From contig CACGHD010000007.1 in NCBI GenBank assembly GCA_902572825.1, forward strand, positions 1 to 56,071: a stretch of 56,071 bases of DNA, in the 5' to 3' direction. Below, in pieces: positions 29,006-38,362 of the stretch. Source of the stretch: an uncultured Prochlorococcus sp. Its GTDB lineage: Bacteria > Cyanobacteriota > Cyanobacteriia > PCC-6307 > Cyanobiaceae. Positions within the stretch are counted from its first letter, which is position 1; each line of letters opens with the position of its first letter. A program made the position numbers and the translations under genes. Under the pieces are notes generated by a model, which was not told where the DNA came from, searched no databases, and saw only the letters and a list, made by a program, of their open reading frames with translations.

Positions 29006-29709
29006 ATTTCATAATTACAATTTAAGGCTATTTCAAATGGAACTGATTGGGTAGGTAACTTCAGAATAGTTGAGCATATTTCAGCAATATCTTCAGGTTG
29101 TGTCATGCTTGATTTGTCTAAAGAAGAGATATTTTGGGCCATTTTTGTATTAACCCAGCTTGGGCAAATTGCAGAAACTCTTATATTTTTATCCCAACCT
29201 TTATTTTTCATCGTTTGGCATAATCCCATCAAAGCAAACTTTGAAGAAGAATAAGCGGCTAAATCCCCTTTAGATCTTTTCCCACTCATTGAAACTAAAA
29301 CAATAATTCTTCCTCTGCCCGAGGTACATAAATGATCCCAAGAAAGCCTACATAAATTCCAAATTGCCAAAAAATTGATATTTAATGTATTTAAAATATC
29401 TTCTTCATCACCATCTTTGTATAAGAAAGGAACTTGGGATAAAACTCCAGAACAATTTATTACTGAATCAAATCCTCCAAATTTATTTGCAGTATTTTTT
29501 ATCCAATTTTCGGCTGTATTTTTTTTTAATGCATCATAGTGGTTTATTATAATCCTCTCTTTTGGCCATTTATTTGGATCAATAACACTTCCCTTTAATG
29601 ATTCTAGATTTCTAATGCCTACACTAATTCTGTTGCCTTCTTTTAATTCTTTATGTGCAATATTTAATCCAATACCTCTATTGGCTCCACTTATTAGTAT
29701 GGTTCTCAT
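29002..29709 (-). CDS. Short-chain dehydrogenase/reductase (SDR)
   Basis: A 235-residue Rossmann oxidoreductase. The cofactor glycine motif SGANRGIGLNIA is at about 7-18, NCSGVL replaces the usual NAG, and the catalytic Ser-Tyr-Lys set is in LVSMSGKRSKGDLAAYSSSKFAL. PSWVNTKMA follows as in classical SDRs. The substrate is not predictable. It is downstream of the lycopene cyclase gene on the same strand (7-base gap), so it may be expressed with it. Confidence 0.88.
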   Translation of the reverse strand: MRTILISGANRGIGLNIAHKELKEGNRISVGIRNLESLKGSVIDPNKWPKERIIINHYDALKKNTAENWIKNTANKFGGFDSVINCSGVLSQVPFLYKDGDEEDILNTLNINFLAIWNLCRLSWDHLCTSGRGRIIVLVSMSGKRSKGDLAAYSSSKFALMGLCQTMKNKGWDKNIRVSAICPSWVNTKMAQNISSLDKSSMTQPEDIAEICSTILKLPTQSVPFEIALNCNYEI

Positions 29710-29716
29710 TTTCAGA

Positions 29717-31000
29717 CTATATATTTGGGAATATTATCCTAAGTAGCATTTTAAATTCTCTACCATGCATAATCATAAGACCTTTCTTTACAGTCCATGG
29801 AGCCTTTATAAACATTACAAACATCGCATATACAATCTCTCTTAAGGAAAGAGTATCAGTAAGAAAACCATACCATTGATTTTTAGGTAGTTGGAAAAAA
29901 CTCCCAAAAAATTCTCTCAATAGTTTCTCGTCGAACCTCATGAGTTTTTCTAATCCAAATTGGTAAAGTGATTTCTTCCTAATTAATTCTTTTGACCATA
30001 AAGTTTCCCAACCTTTTCTAGCAATATGATAGGTACTTAGATTTTTGTTTTTAATTGCCTCTGAGACTGCTTTCGCGACTAGTGGAGCTCTTCTTAAAAC
30101 ATTACCAATTAAATATCCAGATGCAGGATGTACCATTGAAGCAGCACCACCATATCCAAGTATTTGTTGTTTGAAATCTGGGATTGGCATATTCATGGGT
30201 AGAAATAAACCAAGCTCTTCATGTTGCATGCTTGTGATTGATATATTTCTATAAGAAAGCCTCTTCTCTAGTCTCTCTTTTAAATTTTCCATTGTTAGAG
30301 GATTTACTAAACCAAGAGATGTCTCTTCAAGAAAATATTTCCCATCCCCCATATCCATGGCATAAAGAAAAGTGGGAGGTTCTTTTTTTTGCTCTTTATT
30401 AAGATGGTCATTTCTATAGTCCATTAATACAAACTGCCCTTTCTTAAGTGGAGGTTTACTAAAATTACCAACTATCCCATAACAAGTTTGGACTGCTAAG
30501 GGACCACACGATTTTAATTTAAGAAAAACAGGATCATATCCTGTTGCATCTACTACTAATCTTGCAGAGTAAGTCTTGCCATCTTTTGTAGTTACTGTAC
30601 TTTTGTATTTTTCAAAATGTATTTTGTTTGCAAAACCTTGATGCCATTTAATAAGAGATTCATTGCATTCATTAAACCAATAATTGTGGAGTTTCTTTTT
30701 ATCAAATAGTCCATAATCTAATGAATGTTCTGTGGCTTTATTCTCGTCGTCCTTTTCTTCTAAAGCTCCATGCCCAAAAAAACTTACAGTATTCTTCCAT
30801 CTATATTCAAGTAAATCCTGGAGCCCGAGTTGATCAACTTCTTTCCCCCAAATGCCATATGTGTTTGGCCAAGGTTCATCTGGTCCATTTGGAGAAAGCA
30901 CTTCAACATCTAATTTCTCCTTCCCTAAAGCTGAGGCGATTGCCATACCTGCAGGCCCTGCACCCAAAACAAGAACATCTGGCATGTTTTCTTTTGACAT
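29717..31000 (-). CDS. crtL: Lycopene cyclase, CrtL family
   Basis: A 427-residue FAD/NAD(P)-binding enzyme that cyclises lycopene to beta- and/or epsilon-ring carotenes in the thylakoid membrane. The dinucleotide motif VLGAGPAGMAIASAL is at about 11-25, NTYGIWGKEVD and the YGLFDKKKL block follow, and GYGGAASMVHPASGY near 285 is the cyclase motif. Prochlorococcus has two such genes, one beta and one with combined beta/epsilon activity; I lean to the latter from memory of its genomic neighbourhood near pcb, but sequence alone does not prove it. Confidence 0.87.
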   Translation of the reverse strand: MSKENMPDVLVLGAGPAGMAIASALGKEKLDVEVLSPNGPDEPWPNTYGIWGKEVDQLGLQDLLEYRWKNTVSFFGHGALEEKDDENKATEHSLDYGLFDKKKLHNYWFNECNESLIKWHQGFANKIHFEKYKSTVTTKDGKTYSARLVVDATGYDPVFLKLKSCGPLAVQTCYGIVGNFSKPPLKKGQFVLMDYRNDHLNKEQKKEPPTFLYAMDMGDGKYFLEETSLGLVNPLTMENLKERLEKRLSYRNISITSMQHEELGLFLPMNMPIPDFKQQILGYGGAASMVHPASGYLIGNVLRRAPLVAKAVSEAIKNKNLSTYHIARKGWETLWSKELIRKKSLYQFGLEKLMRFDEKLLREFFGSFFQLPKNQWYGFLTDTLSLREIVYAMFVMFIKAPWTVKKGLMIMHGREFKMLLRIIFPNI

Positions 31001-31222
31001 TAAATATAAATTTTATGCTTAAGGAAATTTATGGAACAAATTATTACTTTTAAGCTTAGGACTATATATTTCATCCAATACATGTAATAAGAGTAGATTT
31101 ATAATAATCAAATTACTCAATTACTAGTGACTAAGTTTTCAGTGTTTTAACAATAATTTATAAGATTAAAAATAAAAAATACTTATAATTTTTTTTATTA
31201 TAAAAAATACATAGCAAGTCAA

Positions 31223-32224
31223 ATGATTAAAAATAAAGATATTTTAATTACTGGAGGTAATTCGGGCATAGGGCTTTTTGCCATTATTAATTTACTTAAG
31301 ACGAAAAATAATTTATACGTTGTATTAAAATCGGAATTAAGAAAGAATGAATTTCTCAAAACAATTGAGAAATATTTTGATAAAAATCACCTCAGTAAAT
31401 ATTTAAATATTATTGAAAATTGTGATCTTTCAGATCTAGAGAATATTAAAAAAATTAAAGATTACTTTATTAGTAAAAAGATTTTTTTAGATGTTCTTGT
31501 TTTAAATGCAGGATTGCAATATACAGGCTCTTTTTACCCTAAAGTATCAAAACAAGGAATAGAACTAACTTTTGCAGTAAATCATCTTGCACATTTTTAC
31601 TTGGTAAATATCCTAAAAGATTTTATTAGAGATAAAGAAGAATCTAGAATCATTATTACATCATCAGATGTACACGACCCCAAAAGTTCAGGTGGCAATA
31701 TAGGAAAGAAAGCGGGACTTAATAACCTAGTTAATTTAAGAAAAAAAGTAACTGGACAATTTTTAAATTTTAATGCTGATGAAGCTTATAAAAATAGTAA
31801 GTTATGTAATATTTTGTTTGCTAAAGAACTTGAAAAAAAATTAAAAATTTCGTCTAGTAAAATTTCTGTAATTACTTGGGCTCCTGGTCTAGTAATACCA
31901 AATGATGATCTTGGTTTTTTTAGATACAGTAAGCGTTTTAATCTCTTTGGATATTTAATTTTTTCTAAAGCTGCAAAAAATATTTTAGGAATTTCTGAAA
32001 GTATAGAAAATGCTGGTAGGACACTTTCTGAAATTGTTTTTGATTCAAATTTAAATAATATTGGTTACGTTCATTTAAGTAATAAACTTATATCTTTTAA
32101 AAAACATAAATTAGTTGAAAGTAAGGTTAGTGATGAGGCAAATAATTCTGAGTTAGCTTCAAAACTCTGGATTTTAAGTGAAGAGATTTGTAAATCATTT
32201 GGTTTTGTTACTTTCAATATTTAA
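31223..32224 (+). CDS. Protochlorophyllide oxidoreductase-like SDR lacking the hallmark Cys
   Basis: A 333-residue SDR with light-dependent POR-like layout: ITGGNSGIGLFA for cofactor binding, LNAGLQ, VNHLAHFYLVNIL, HDPKSSGGNIGKKAGLNNL, and the catalytic YKNSKLCNILFAKEL with Tyr and Lys. POR enzymes carry Cys in a YPGC motif shortly after; here the equivalent reads WAPGLV, so that Cys is missing. The C-terminal region is shorter and more lysine-rich. It is probably a paralogue with altered function rather than the main chlorophyll enzyme. It overlaps the convergent mscS-type gene by 30 bases. Confidence 0.78.
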   Translation: MIKNKDILITGGNSGIGLFAIINLLKTKNNLYVVLKSELRKNEFLKTIEKYFDKNHLSKYLNIIENCDLSDLENIKKIKDYFISKKIFLDVLVLNAGLQYTGSFYPKVSKQGIELTFAVNHLAHFYLVNILKDFIRDKEESRIIITSSDVHDPKSSGGNIGKKAGLNNLVNLRKKVTGQFLNFNADEAYKNSKLCNILFAKELEKKLKISSSKISVITWAPGLVIPNDDLGFFRYSKRFNLFGYLIFSKAAKNILGISESIENAGRTLSEIVFDSNLNNIGYVHLSNKLISFKKHKLVESKVSDEANNSELASKLWILSEEICKSFGFVTFNI

Positions 32225-33232
32225 GGTTTGTGTTGGGAATGCAAACTCTATATTATTAGCCGCAAATTCCTCAATAATTCTTAAATTTATAGATTGTTGA
32301 GCTTCCATTGCGGCGAGATAATTATTTGTTGGGATGTAATAAACAAGTTCGAAATTAAGACTGAAGTCACCAAAATCTGTGAAATGACACCTATCAAAAG
32401 AAGCATCTTTTGTCTCTTCAACTATTTTTTTTATTATTATTGGAATCAATTTCATAAGTTTTGGAGAGGTTTCATAAACAACTCCTAATTTATGCACCAA
32501 CCTTCTTTTTTTCATTTGTGCGTAATTTGAAATTATTCCATTTGTAAGGGCACTGTTGCTCATTACTATTACTTCTCCATTGATACTTCTTATTCTTGAG
32601 GATCGCACTCCAACCCTCTCAACCATTCCAAGGACGCTATCAGATTTTATAAACTCACCCTTTTGAAAAGGTTTATCAAGCAAAATCGTTATGTATTCAA
32701 AAAACTCCTGAACTGGATCTTTCAAAGCTAATCCTGCTCCAATACCCCCTGCGCTGAGTAGAGCCCAAATTGCAGTCATTTGAACACCTATATTTTGTAA
32801 GAAAAAGATTGAACCAATAGTCCATGTTAATGCTTTTATTAAAGGAGTAAGTGAAGATATCATTGAACTGATTGAGGAATCATTAATTTTCGATGTCGAT
32901 TCTGTTAAAGATCTTATTAAAACTTTGTTGAGAGCTTTTATAATTATTATCAATATAAATAATTTCAGAATATTCAATAATACAGAGATAAAAGTTATTT
33001 CATCAGCAAAAAAATAGTCAATTGAAAAATAAAATGAGAGGAGAAAACCTATTGGTTTAATAATTCCAGAGATGACCTCAAAAATAAAATCATCAAAATT
33101 TGTTTTTGTACGTTTGGAGATCTTTTTGAAGAATATTTTTGAAAGTTTAGAAATTATCATCGACAATAAAATTCCAATAAAAAAAATAAATATTGACAGG
33201 AGGAAGTTTTCAGTAACTAATTTCATATTCAA
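32195..33232 (-). CDS. Mechanosensitive channel (MscS family)
   Basis: A 345-residue membrane protein with five or so helices in its first 150 residues, then the MscS pore-lining and beta-domain signatures: ALLSAGGIGAGLALKDPVQEFF near 160, DKPFQKGEFIKS, GMVERVGVRSSRIRSINGEVIVMSNSAL. It would release solutes on hypo-osmotic shock. The predicted C-terminal alpha/beta domain is present and complete. Its 3' end overlaps the POR-like gene. Confidence 0.92.
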   Translation of the reverse strand: MNMKLVTENFLLSIFIFFIGILLSMIISKLSKIFFKKISKRTKTNFDDFIFEVISGIIKPIGFLLSFYFSIDYFFADEITFISVLLNILKLFILIIIIKALNKVLIRSLTESTSKINDSSISSMISSLTPLIKALTWTIGSIFFLQNIGVQMTAIWALLSAGGIGAGLALKDPVQEFFEYITILLDKPFQKGEFIKSDSVLGMVERVGVRSSRIRSINGEVIVMSNSALTNGIISNYAQMKKRRLVHKLGVVYETSPKLMKLIPIIIKKIVEETKDASFDRCHFTDFGDFSLNFELVYYIPTNNYLAAMEAQQSINLRIIEEFAANNIEFAFPTQTLNIESNKTK

Positions 33233-33304
33233 ATAAACCCTTAAAATTTTTCTCTAATTAAATTTTAAATTATCTCTAAACAACAAACCAGTCTTTATTT
33301 TTCT

Positions 33305-33874
33305 TTAACTCATTATTATATTTCTAATTTCTTTAAATTCTTTTCTATCCGCAGTTTTGCATAATTCAAAAATTATTGATTCAGTTGTTGTTAAGATCGC
33401 CCCACTCTGATTCATTCTTTGTAATGCTATTTCATGATCTACTTTATTTCGACTTCCCATGGCATCTGATATGAGAATAACTTCAAATCCTTTTTGTAAA
33501 CAATCTAAGGCAGTTTGTTGAATACAAATATGCGTTTCGATCCCACAAACTATCAAATTACTAATTTTCTTATTTTTAAGTTCATTTAAAAAATCTTGTA
33601 TCTTAGCTAAGCTAAATTCCATCTTTTCAATCTTTTTAAATCGAGCTTTGGGTAATAATTCAGGGATTGTTTCTCCCAATTTGAGTGGGTTCTGTTCAGA
33701 TATAAATATGTTTTCTTCTAAAATTTGGTAAGCATTTATTAGCTTTTTAATGTTTTTGATTATTGAATCCTTATTAAAAATTGGTCTTATTATTTTTTCC
33801 TGAATATCAACAATTACCAAGGCGTTTACTTTCGATGATAATTTATCAGAAGAGATTTCTTGATCATTCATCAT
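33305..33874 (-). CDS. Isochorismatase-family cysteine hydrolase
   Basis: A 189-residue enzyme. The catalytic Asp is in LVIVDIQEKI (about 23), the Lys in EKMEFSLA (about 85), and the Cys in VCGIETHICIQQTALDCL (about 113-120), with the expected cis-peptide region before it. The family includes nicotinamidases and isochorismatases, and the precise substrate cannot be fixed. It is divergent from a Fur-family gene across a spacer of about 115 bases. Confidence 0.88.
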   Translation of the reverse strand: MMNDQEISSDKLSSKVNALVIVDIQEKIIRPIFNKDSIIKNIKKLINAYQILEENIFISEQNPLKLGETIPELLPKARFKKIEKMEFSLAKIQDFLNELKNKKISNLIVCGIETHICIQQTALDCLQKGFEVILISDAMGSRNKVDHEIALQRMNQSGAILTTTESIIFELCKTADRKEFKEIRNIIMS

Positions 33875-33990
33875 TTATATATAAAGATACATTTAACATA
33901 ATATTTTGAAGAACTTTAGTAAACATTTTAAATCAATAAGTTGTTTTACTCTCATCAAGAGTTATTATTGAGAATAGCCATGGGTCAATT

Positions 33991-34443
33991 TTGTCATTTT
34001 CCTCTCAATACAAAGTCATCACATCTCCTCTTGGTGATGGATTACATAAAGATGGAAAGAGGATAACTCCTCAGAGGCTAAAAGTCCTTAATTTATTTGA
34101 AAATATTGGCTCTGGAAAGCATCTTAGTGCTGAAGAGGTTCATGAAAAGTTAGTTAAAACAAGCTCCAAAGTTTCACTAGCAACAATTTATAGAACTTTA
34201 AGACTTTTAGTACAAATGGGTTTGCTTCATGAATTAGAACTCAGTGAGGGTGGACACAGATATGAATTGCTTAGTAACGACACACCGGATCATCATCATT
34301 TGATTTGTATTAGGTGTGGAAGAACAGAAGAATTCGAAAATGAAGAAGTTTTAGAAGCAGGCAAAGTTGCAGCAAAAGTTAATGGTTTTAAACTAATTGA
34401 ATCCTCTTTAAATGTAAGAGCTATTTGTCCTAATTGCATTTAG
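33991..34443 (+). CDS. Fur-family metal- or peroxide-responsive transcriptional regulator
   Basis: A 150-residue winged-helix repressor. The N-terminal DNA-binding domain reads KRITPQRLKVLNLF and LATIYRTLRLLVQMGLL; the dimer/metal domain has DHHHLICIRCGRTEEF, with a C-x2-C zinc site completed by ICPNC near the end. Start is a TTG at 33991; an ATG 11 bases upstream is out of frame. The choice among Fur, Zur and PerR cannot be made by eye; the upstream isochorismatase divergence offers no clear hint. Confidence 0.9.
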   Translation: MSFSSQYKVITSPLGDGLHKDGKRITPQRLKVLNLFENIGSGKHLSAEEVHEKLVKTSSKVSLATIYRTLRLLVQMGLLHELELSEGGHRYELLSNDTPDHHHLICIRCGRTEEFENEEVLEAGKVAAKVNGFKLIESSLNVRAICPNCI

Positions 34444-34449
34444 TAGGTT

Positions 34450-35382
34450 TTAACTTAAAGTACCTCCACAACTTGACCCAGCACCTGCAGTGCAAGCAAA
34501 ACAATGTTCTTTTACAGCTACCCCGTAGTCAAAAGTAAATGATTCATCCAATAGATCAAAAAGTGTCTTTGGTCCTTTATCCTCTCGGAAATTTATTTGT
34601 TGGTTAAAGTCACAATCGTAAATTTCTCCTAACCAATTTACGCTAATTGTCTTTTTACACATAAGATTTTCTAAATTCTTTTCATTAAAATTTTCTTTTA
34701 GTAATTTGTAATAAGTCTCTAGTTTACCTTCTCTTCTAAGAGATTCTTCATATCTATTTATCGGCATATTAGTTATTGTGTATAAATTATTAAAAACGAT
34801 ATTGTATTTCTCGAATAGTATTTTTTTATAATCCTTCTCCAATATTTCCTGAGAAGGAGGAAGAATTGGGCTTAAAGGATTGTAAACAAGATTTAATTGC
34901 AATCCATTTTCTTTTTTTCCATAGCCTAAATCATTAAGAATTTTTATGGCATTAATACTTTTTTCAAAAACCCCAAAACCCCTTTGAAAATCAACATTAT
35001 TTTTTTCATAACACGGTAGCGAAGCAGTAACTATCACTTTATTCTTTGCAAGAAATTGAGGAAGATCTTCATAACCTTCTTCAAAGAAAATTGTCAAATT
35101 ACACCTATCAATAATATCAATTTTTTTTGTGCTCAAACTGGTTATTAGGTTTTTAAATTCTGGGTGAAGTTCTGGTGCACCACCTGTAATATCTAAAGTC
35201 TTGATTTTGTATTTTTCAATTATCTTTGGAATAAGAGATATCATTTCAATGGACATCTTTTCAGTCCTTAGGGGACTAGAATTGACATGACAATGCTTGC
35301 AGGCCTGATTGCATTTATAACCTATGTTAATTTGCAATGTTTCTATAGGTTCTTTATATATTGGGGGGAATTTTTCTTTCAT
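34450..35382 (-). CDS. arsS: ArsS-like radical SAM protein (arsenosugar biosynthesis type)
   Basis: This 310-residue radical SAM enzyme carries GYKCNQACKHCHVNSSP near 27-43 with the Cx3Cx2C cluster site, and the C-terminal DUF3641-like part ends in CFACTAGAGSSCGG, matching ArsS-type proteins that form 5'-deoxyadenosyl-arsenosugars. LDITGGAPELHPEF follows the iron-sulfur site as in the family. No arsM-type methyltransferase is adjacent in this window. Arsenosugar formation is inferred from family. Confidence 0.85.
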   Translation of the reverse strand: MKEKFPPIYKEPIETLQINIGYKCNQACKHCHVNSSPLRTEKMSIEMISLIPKIIEKYKIKTLDITGGAPELHPEFKNLITSLSTKKIDIIDRCNLTIFFEEGYEDLPQFLAKNKVIVTASLPCYEKNNVDFQRGFGVFEKSINAIKILNDLGYGKKENGLQLNLVYNPLSPILPPSQEILEKDYKKILFEKYNIVFNNLYTITNMPINRYEESLRREGKLETYYKLLKENFNEKNLENLMCKKTISVNWLGEIYDCDFNQQINFREDKGPKTLFDLLDESFTFDYGVAVKEHCFACTAGAGSSCGGTLS

Positions 35383-35422
35383 AAATCTATTATTTATAAA
35401 TTGTCATTCGAAAATTTAAAAG

Positions 35423-36634
35423 TCAACTATTTTTTTTAAAGTTTGATCTCTTACTAGCAAGTTCAATAAACCAACTTATGTATTCTTTGGGACCATTTTT
35501 AAAAACTATGTCAAATTTTAAATTGTCATGAACATCACTGATCCCTATTAACCCAGTTTTTTTTGTAGAGGGTCTTTCAACTTCACCAGAACTACTATCT
35601 ACAAAAATTATTTTATTCTTAATCCCATATTCATTACCTAATATTTGTATTAATTCTAGAAAAGACCTGTCACTTCCTCCTCGTGAAAAACTTTTCTCAT
35701 CATTATTTTTTTTTGATGTGACTGTGTCACCAACTCCTACAATCAAAGGCATATCTTCTTTTTGAATAGTTCTTTTGCATAAATCAATTTTTTCCGAAAC
35801 AGAATTTGGAGAGTTTCTAAAATTAAAATTTCTTCCAAAAGGAGCTTTACCAGTTTTATCCGCAATAAATTTATTTAAAAGAAATAAAACTCCAGAGTCT
35901 TTAACTGCTCCTTTAATAAGTAATTGTATGTCTGTTGATCCAATATCATCTTGAGAAGAAAGTTTAATTGTTTCTCTACCATTTTTATTACCTAAATTTG
36001 GTGAAATATGAAGGAAAAATGAGTTTTTGAGGCCTTCTGATTCAGCTTTTAAAATGATTTCATTCATCATTTTTTCAAAACTAATTTGAATAAGCTTTCT
36101 TTTATCAGAATCTTCATGAACCAAATCAAATAGACTATTGAAATTAATCGTTGGCGAGAAGCGTGTTTCACAAATTGATTTTACCGCGTGAAAATTGATA
36201 TCTTCTTGGCTAATTTCAGGAAAAATATTCTTAACTATAAAATTAAATTTTGGTCTTATTAAACTAGGTACTTTTGATAAAAAATTTAGTTCTTTTTCTG
36301 AGACTCCTTCAAAACTTATTTCACCATTGTTGTCTTGATACTCTACTCCACAGGCAGCTAAACCTCTTAAATATAGTTCTTTTTGTTTTGGCTCAGTAGT
36401 GCTCCTTAAACTCCTCTCTATTATTCTGTTAACTCCTCTTGGACCTTCATGTTCCCCGCAAGTTAATACAAAGAATTCCTCGGCAAATTCTTTTACTGCA
36501 TAGATATATTTTGATTCTAATTCTCTAGTCATTGGATCTTTAACTAAAGGGATACAAACTCCGTCAATGTCTTGAATAAATAAGATATTTTTAGAAGAAA
36601 TTAATTGTTTTTGTTCATTTAAATTACTTGCCAT
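35423..36634 (-). CDS. ggpP: Glucosylglycerol-phosphate phosphatase-like protein (StpA/GgpP family)
   Basis: A 403-residue HAD-type phosphatase related to cyanobacterial StpA/GgpP, which removes phosphate from glucosylglycerol-3-phosphate. The catalytic aspartates are in FIQDIDGVCIPL near the N-terminus, followed by TCGEHEGPRGVNRI and a late VGVGDTVTSKK loop. I choose ATG 36634 (MASNLNEQ), preceded closely by GGA; in-frame Met codons at 36643 and 36673 would lengthen it by 3 or 13 residues. It is divergent from a Rossmann-type protein. No GgpS synthase is seen in the window. Confidence 0.78.
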   Translation of the reverse strand: MASNLNEQKQLISSKNILFIQDIDGVCIPLVKDPMTRELESKYIYAVKEFAEEFFVLTCGEHEGPRGVNRIIERSLRSTTEPKQKELYLRGLAACGVEYQDNNGEISFEGVSEKELNFLSKVPSLIRPKFNFIVKNIFPEISQEDINFHAVKSICETRFSPTINFNSLFDLVHEDSDKRKLIQISFEKMMNEIILKAESEGLKNSFFLHISPNLGNKNGRETIKLSSQDDIGSTDIQLLIKGAVKDSGVLFLLNKFIADKTGKAPFGRNFNFRNSPNSVSEKIDLCKRTIQKEDMPLIVGVGDTVTSKKNNDEKSFSRGGSDRSFLELIQILGNEYGIKNKIIFVDSSSGEVERPSTKKTGLIGISDVHDNLKFDIVFKNGPKEYISWFIELASKRSNFKKNS

Positions 36635-36803
36635 ATATTCCATATTTATATTTAATTTTTTTTTAGTTTTCACTTTCTAAGAAATTATAAATAAAAAAAC
36701 TCAATATTTTCAATAAATAATTTGCTATGGTCAAAAATTGCTTTAATGTAGAAAAATGTTGGTATGGATAAGAAATTAAAAAAATTATCAAGAGTTTCCA
36801 AAA

Positions 36804-38312
36804 ATGAAGAATAATTTCGTAGAAAACATCAAAGATGAAAAATATTTTTATTCATTGATTGAAGATATAGAGAATAGCAAAGTTGGATTTTACAGTGTTG
36901 GTTTATATCCTGCATCACTAGCATACAACTGTGCTATGCATGGAAAATCAAATAATATTCTCTTGGCTCCTAGGGAAGATAGAGATTTGTTAGGTGCTTT
37001 CTCAAATGATGTTATTTCTGGTATGGATAATGAGATTATTGAAAAGATTAAGAGAATGGGAAATTTTTCTTCAGGGGGAAAAATAAAGTCTTTTGATCTA
37101 AAAGATCTTCTCTTGAAATGTGAGATGGTTATTCTTGCTTCAAATAGTAATCACATACAAGATGATGTTAAAAATGCTTTAGAACTCAGAAAAAATTTAA
37201 AAAGAGAAAATGTGGTTCTTGGCTGTCTAGTCGGTTCTTTTTGTATTGATAATAAAAATAAAAATCCTTTTATTCTTTGTGATAAATATCCAAATTTAGC
37301 TTTTTTTACAGGATTTCATCGTCACGGAGCTTTACGAAATCCTAATGATAGTTTTACTGCAAATTTCTGCCATCCTGATGCATTAACAGCATTAATAGGA
37401 GCACGCATTTTGAATCAATTATCACCGAAAATTCAAGTTTCTCCTGGAGTTCACAATATTGAATGTCAATATATAAAATCAATAAAAAATATCTCATCAA
37501 TATTTGCAGGTTTTGTAAATAACTTTCATTCCGATAAGCCAGGAATGCTGCCTACCATTAATACGATTTTGTTAACTCAATGTTTAGATCAGGCCGCATC
37601 AGTATCAATAAAAGTTAGAAAAGAAAATAAATTAGAGAATAAATATCTTTCATTAAAAGAACTTGGTTATGGTGAAGAAATAATTAGTGCAAGGGAAATA
37701 ATTAATGATAAATTTTGTGAAAAAGGAGATTATACTTTTTCTCAATTAAATGCTGTTAAGGCTGATGTCTTAGGGAGTATGACTCTACCAACTGAAGGAA
37801 AACCAACACGGAATTTTCAAGCGGGACAAGTTTTATCAGATATGCTTTTGCAACTCAACAGATGTCCAAAAGATGTCTCAGAATTTGTAAATTGGTGTAA
37901 TAAATACTCTCTCAGTCAAGGAGGTTTAGAAGGTCTAAAATCTTTAAAATTTTGGCCAGACATTTATAAAGAATTCAAAATTAAAAATAACAATTGTTCA
38001 ATGATTAATCTGATTTATTTATGCTTTAATGCTAATTCAGAAGAAAAAAAAGAAATTTATAAGGTTTTAATTAGTTCAGAAGAAATCACTAATTTTTGCC
38101 AAGAATCTGTGAAATCTGAATTATCTTTCGAACTAAATGAAAAATTAAAAGGAGATTATCTTTTTGATGATATTGAAAACTTTTATAAGAAATTATTTAT
38201 TGACAAAGAGCAAAATGCCCTTAAAACAAATAAATATAGTAATCAAATTTCTAAAAAAAACCCTTGTTATATCAATGTTTTGAAAATTATTAATAAATAT
38301 TTTAATAATTGA
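36804..38312 (+). CDS. Rossmann-fold protein resembling NAD-dependent glycerol-3-phosphate dehydrogenase, atypical
   Basis: A 502-residue protein. The N-terminal 150 residues look dinucleotide-binding, although the motif VGFYSVGLYPASLAYNCAMHG is altered from GxGxxG; CEMVILASNSNHIQDDV and VVLGCLVGSFCID follow. The middle part (HPDALTALIGARIL, LPTINTILLTQCLDQAAS, TLPTEGKPTRNFQAGQVLSDML) recalls the helical domain of G3P-type dehydrogenases. The last 150 residues are lineage-specific. Head-to-head placement with the ggpP-like gene suggests a link to glucosylglycerol or glycerol phosphate metabolism; that is inference. Confidence 0.6.
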   Translation: MKNNFVENIKDEKYFYSLIEDIENSKVGFYSVGLYPASLAYNCAMHGKSNNILLAPREDRDLLGAFSNDVISGMDNEIIEKIKRMGNFSSGGKIKSFDLKDLLLKCEMVILASNSNHIQDDVKNALELRKNLKRENVVLGCLVGSFCIDNKNKNPFILCDKYPNLAFFTGFHRHGALRNPNDSFTANFCHPDALTALIGARILNQLSPKIQVSPGVHNIECQYIKSIKNISSIFAGFVNNFHSDKPGMLPTINTILLTQCLDQAASVSIKVRKENKLENKYLSLKELGYGEEIISAREIINDKFCEKGDYTFSQLNAVKADVLGSMTLPTEGKPTRNFQAGQVLSDMLLQLNRCPKDVSEFVNWCNKYSLSQGGLEGLKSLKFWPDIYKEFKIKNNNCSMINLIYLCFNANSEEKKEIYKVLISSEEITNFCQESVKSELSFELNEKLKGDYLFDDIENFYKKLFIDKEQNALKTNKYSNQISKKNPCYINVLKIINKYFNN

Positions 38313-38362
38313 TTATTTTTCTAATTTTCTAGAAAGCCAAGTTCTTAATTTATTTACTAATC

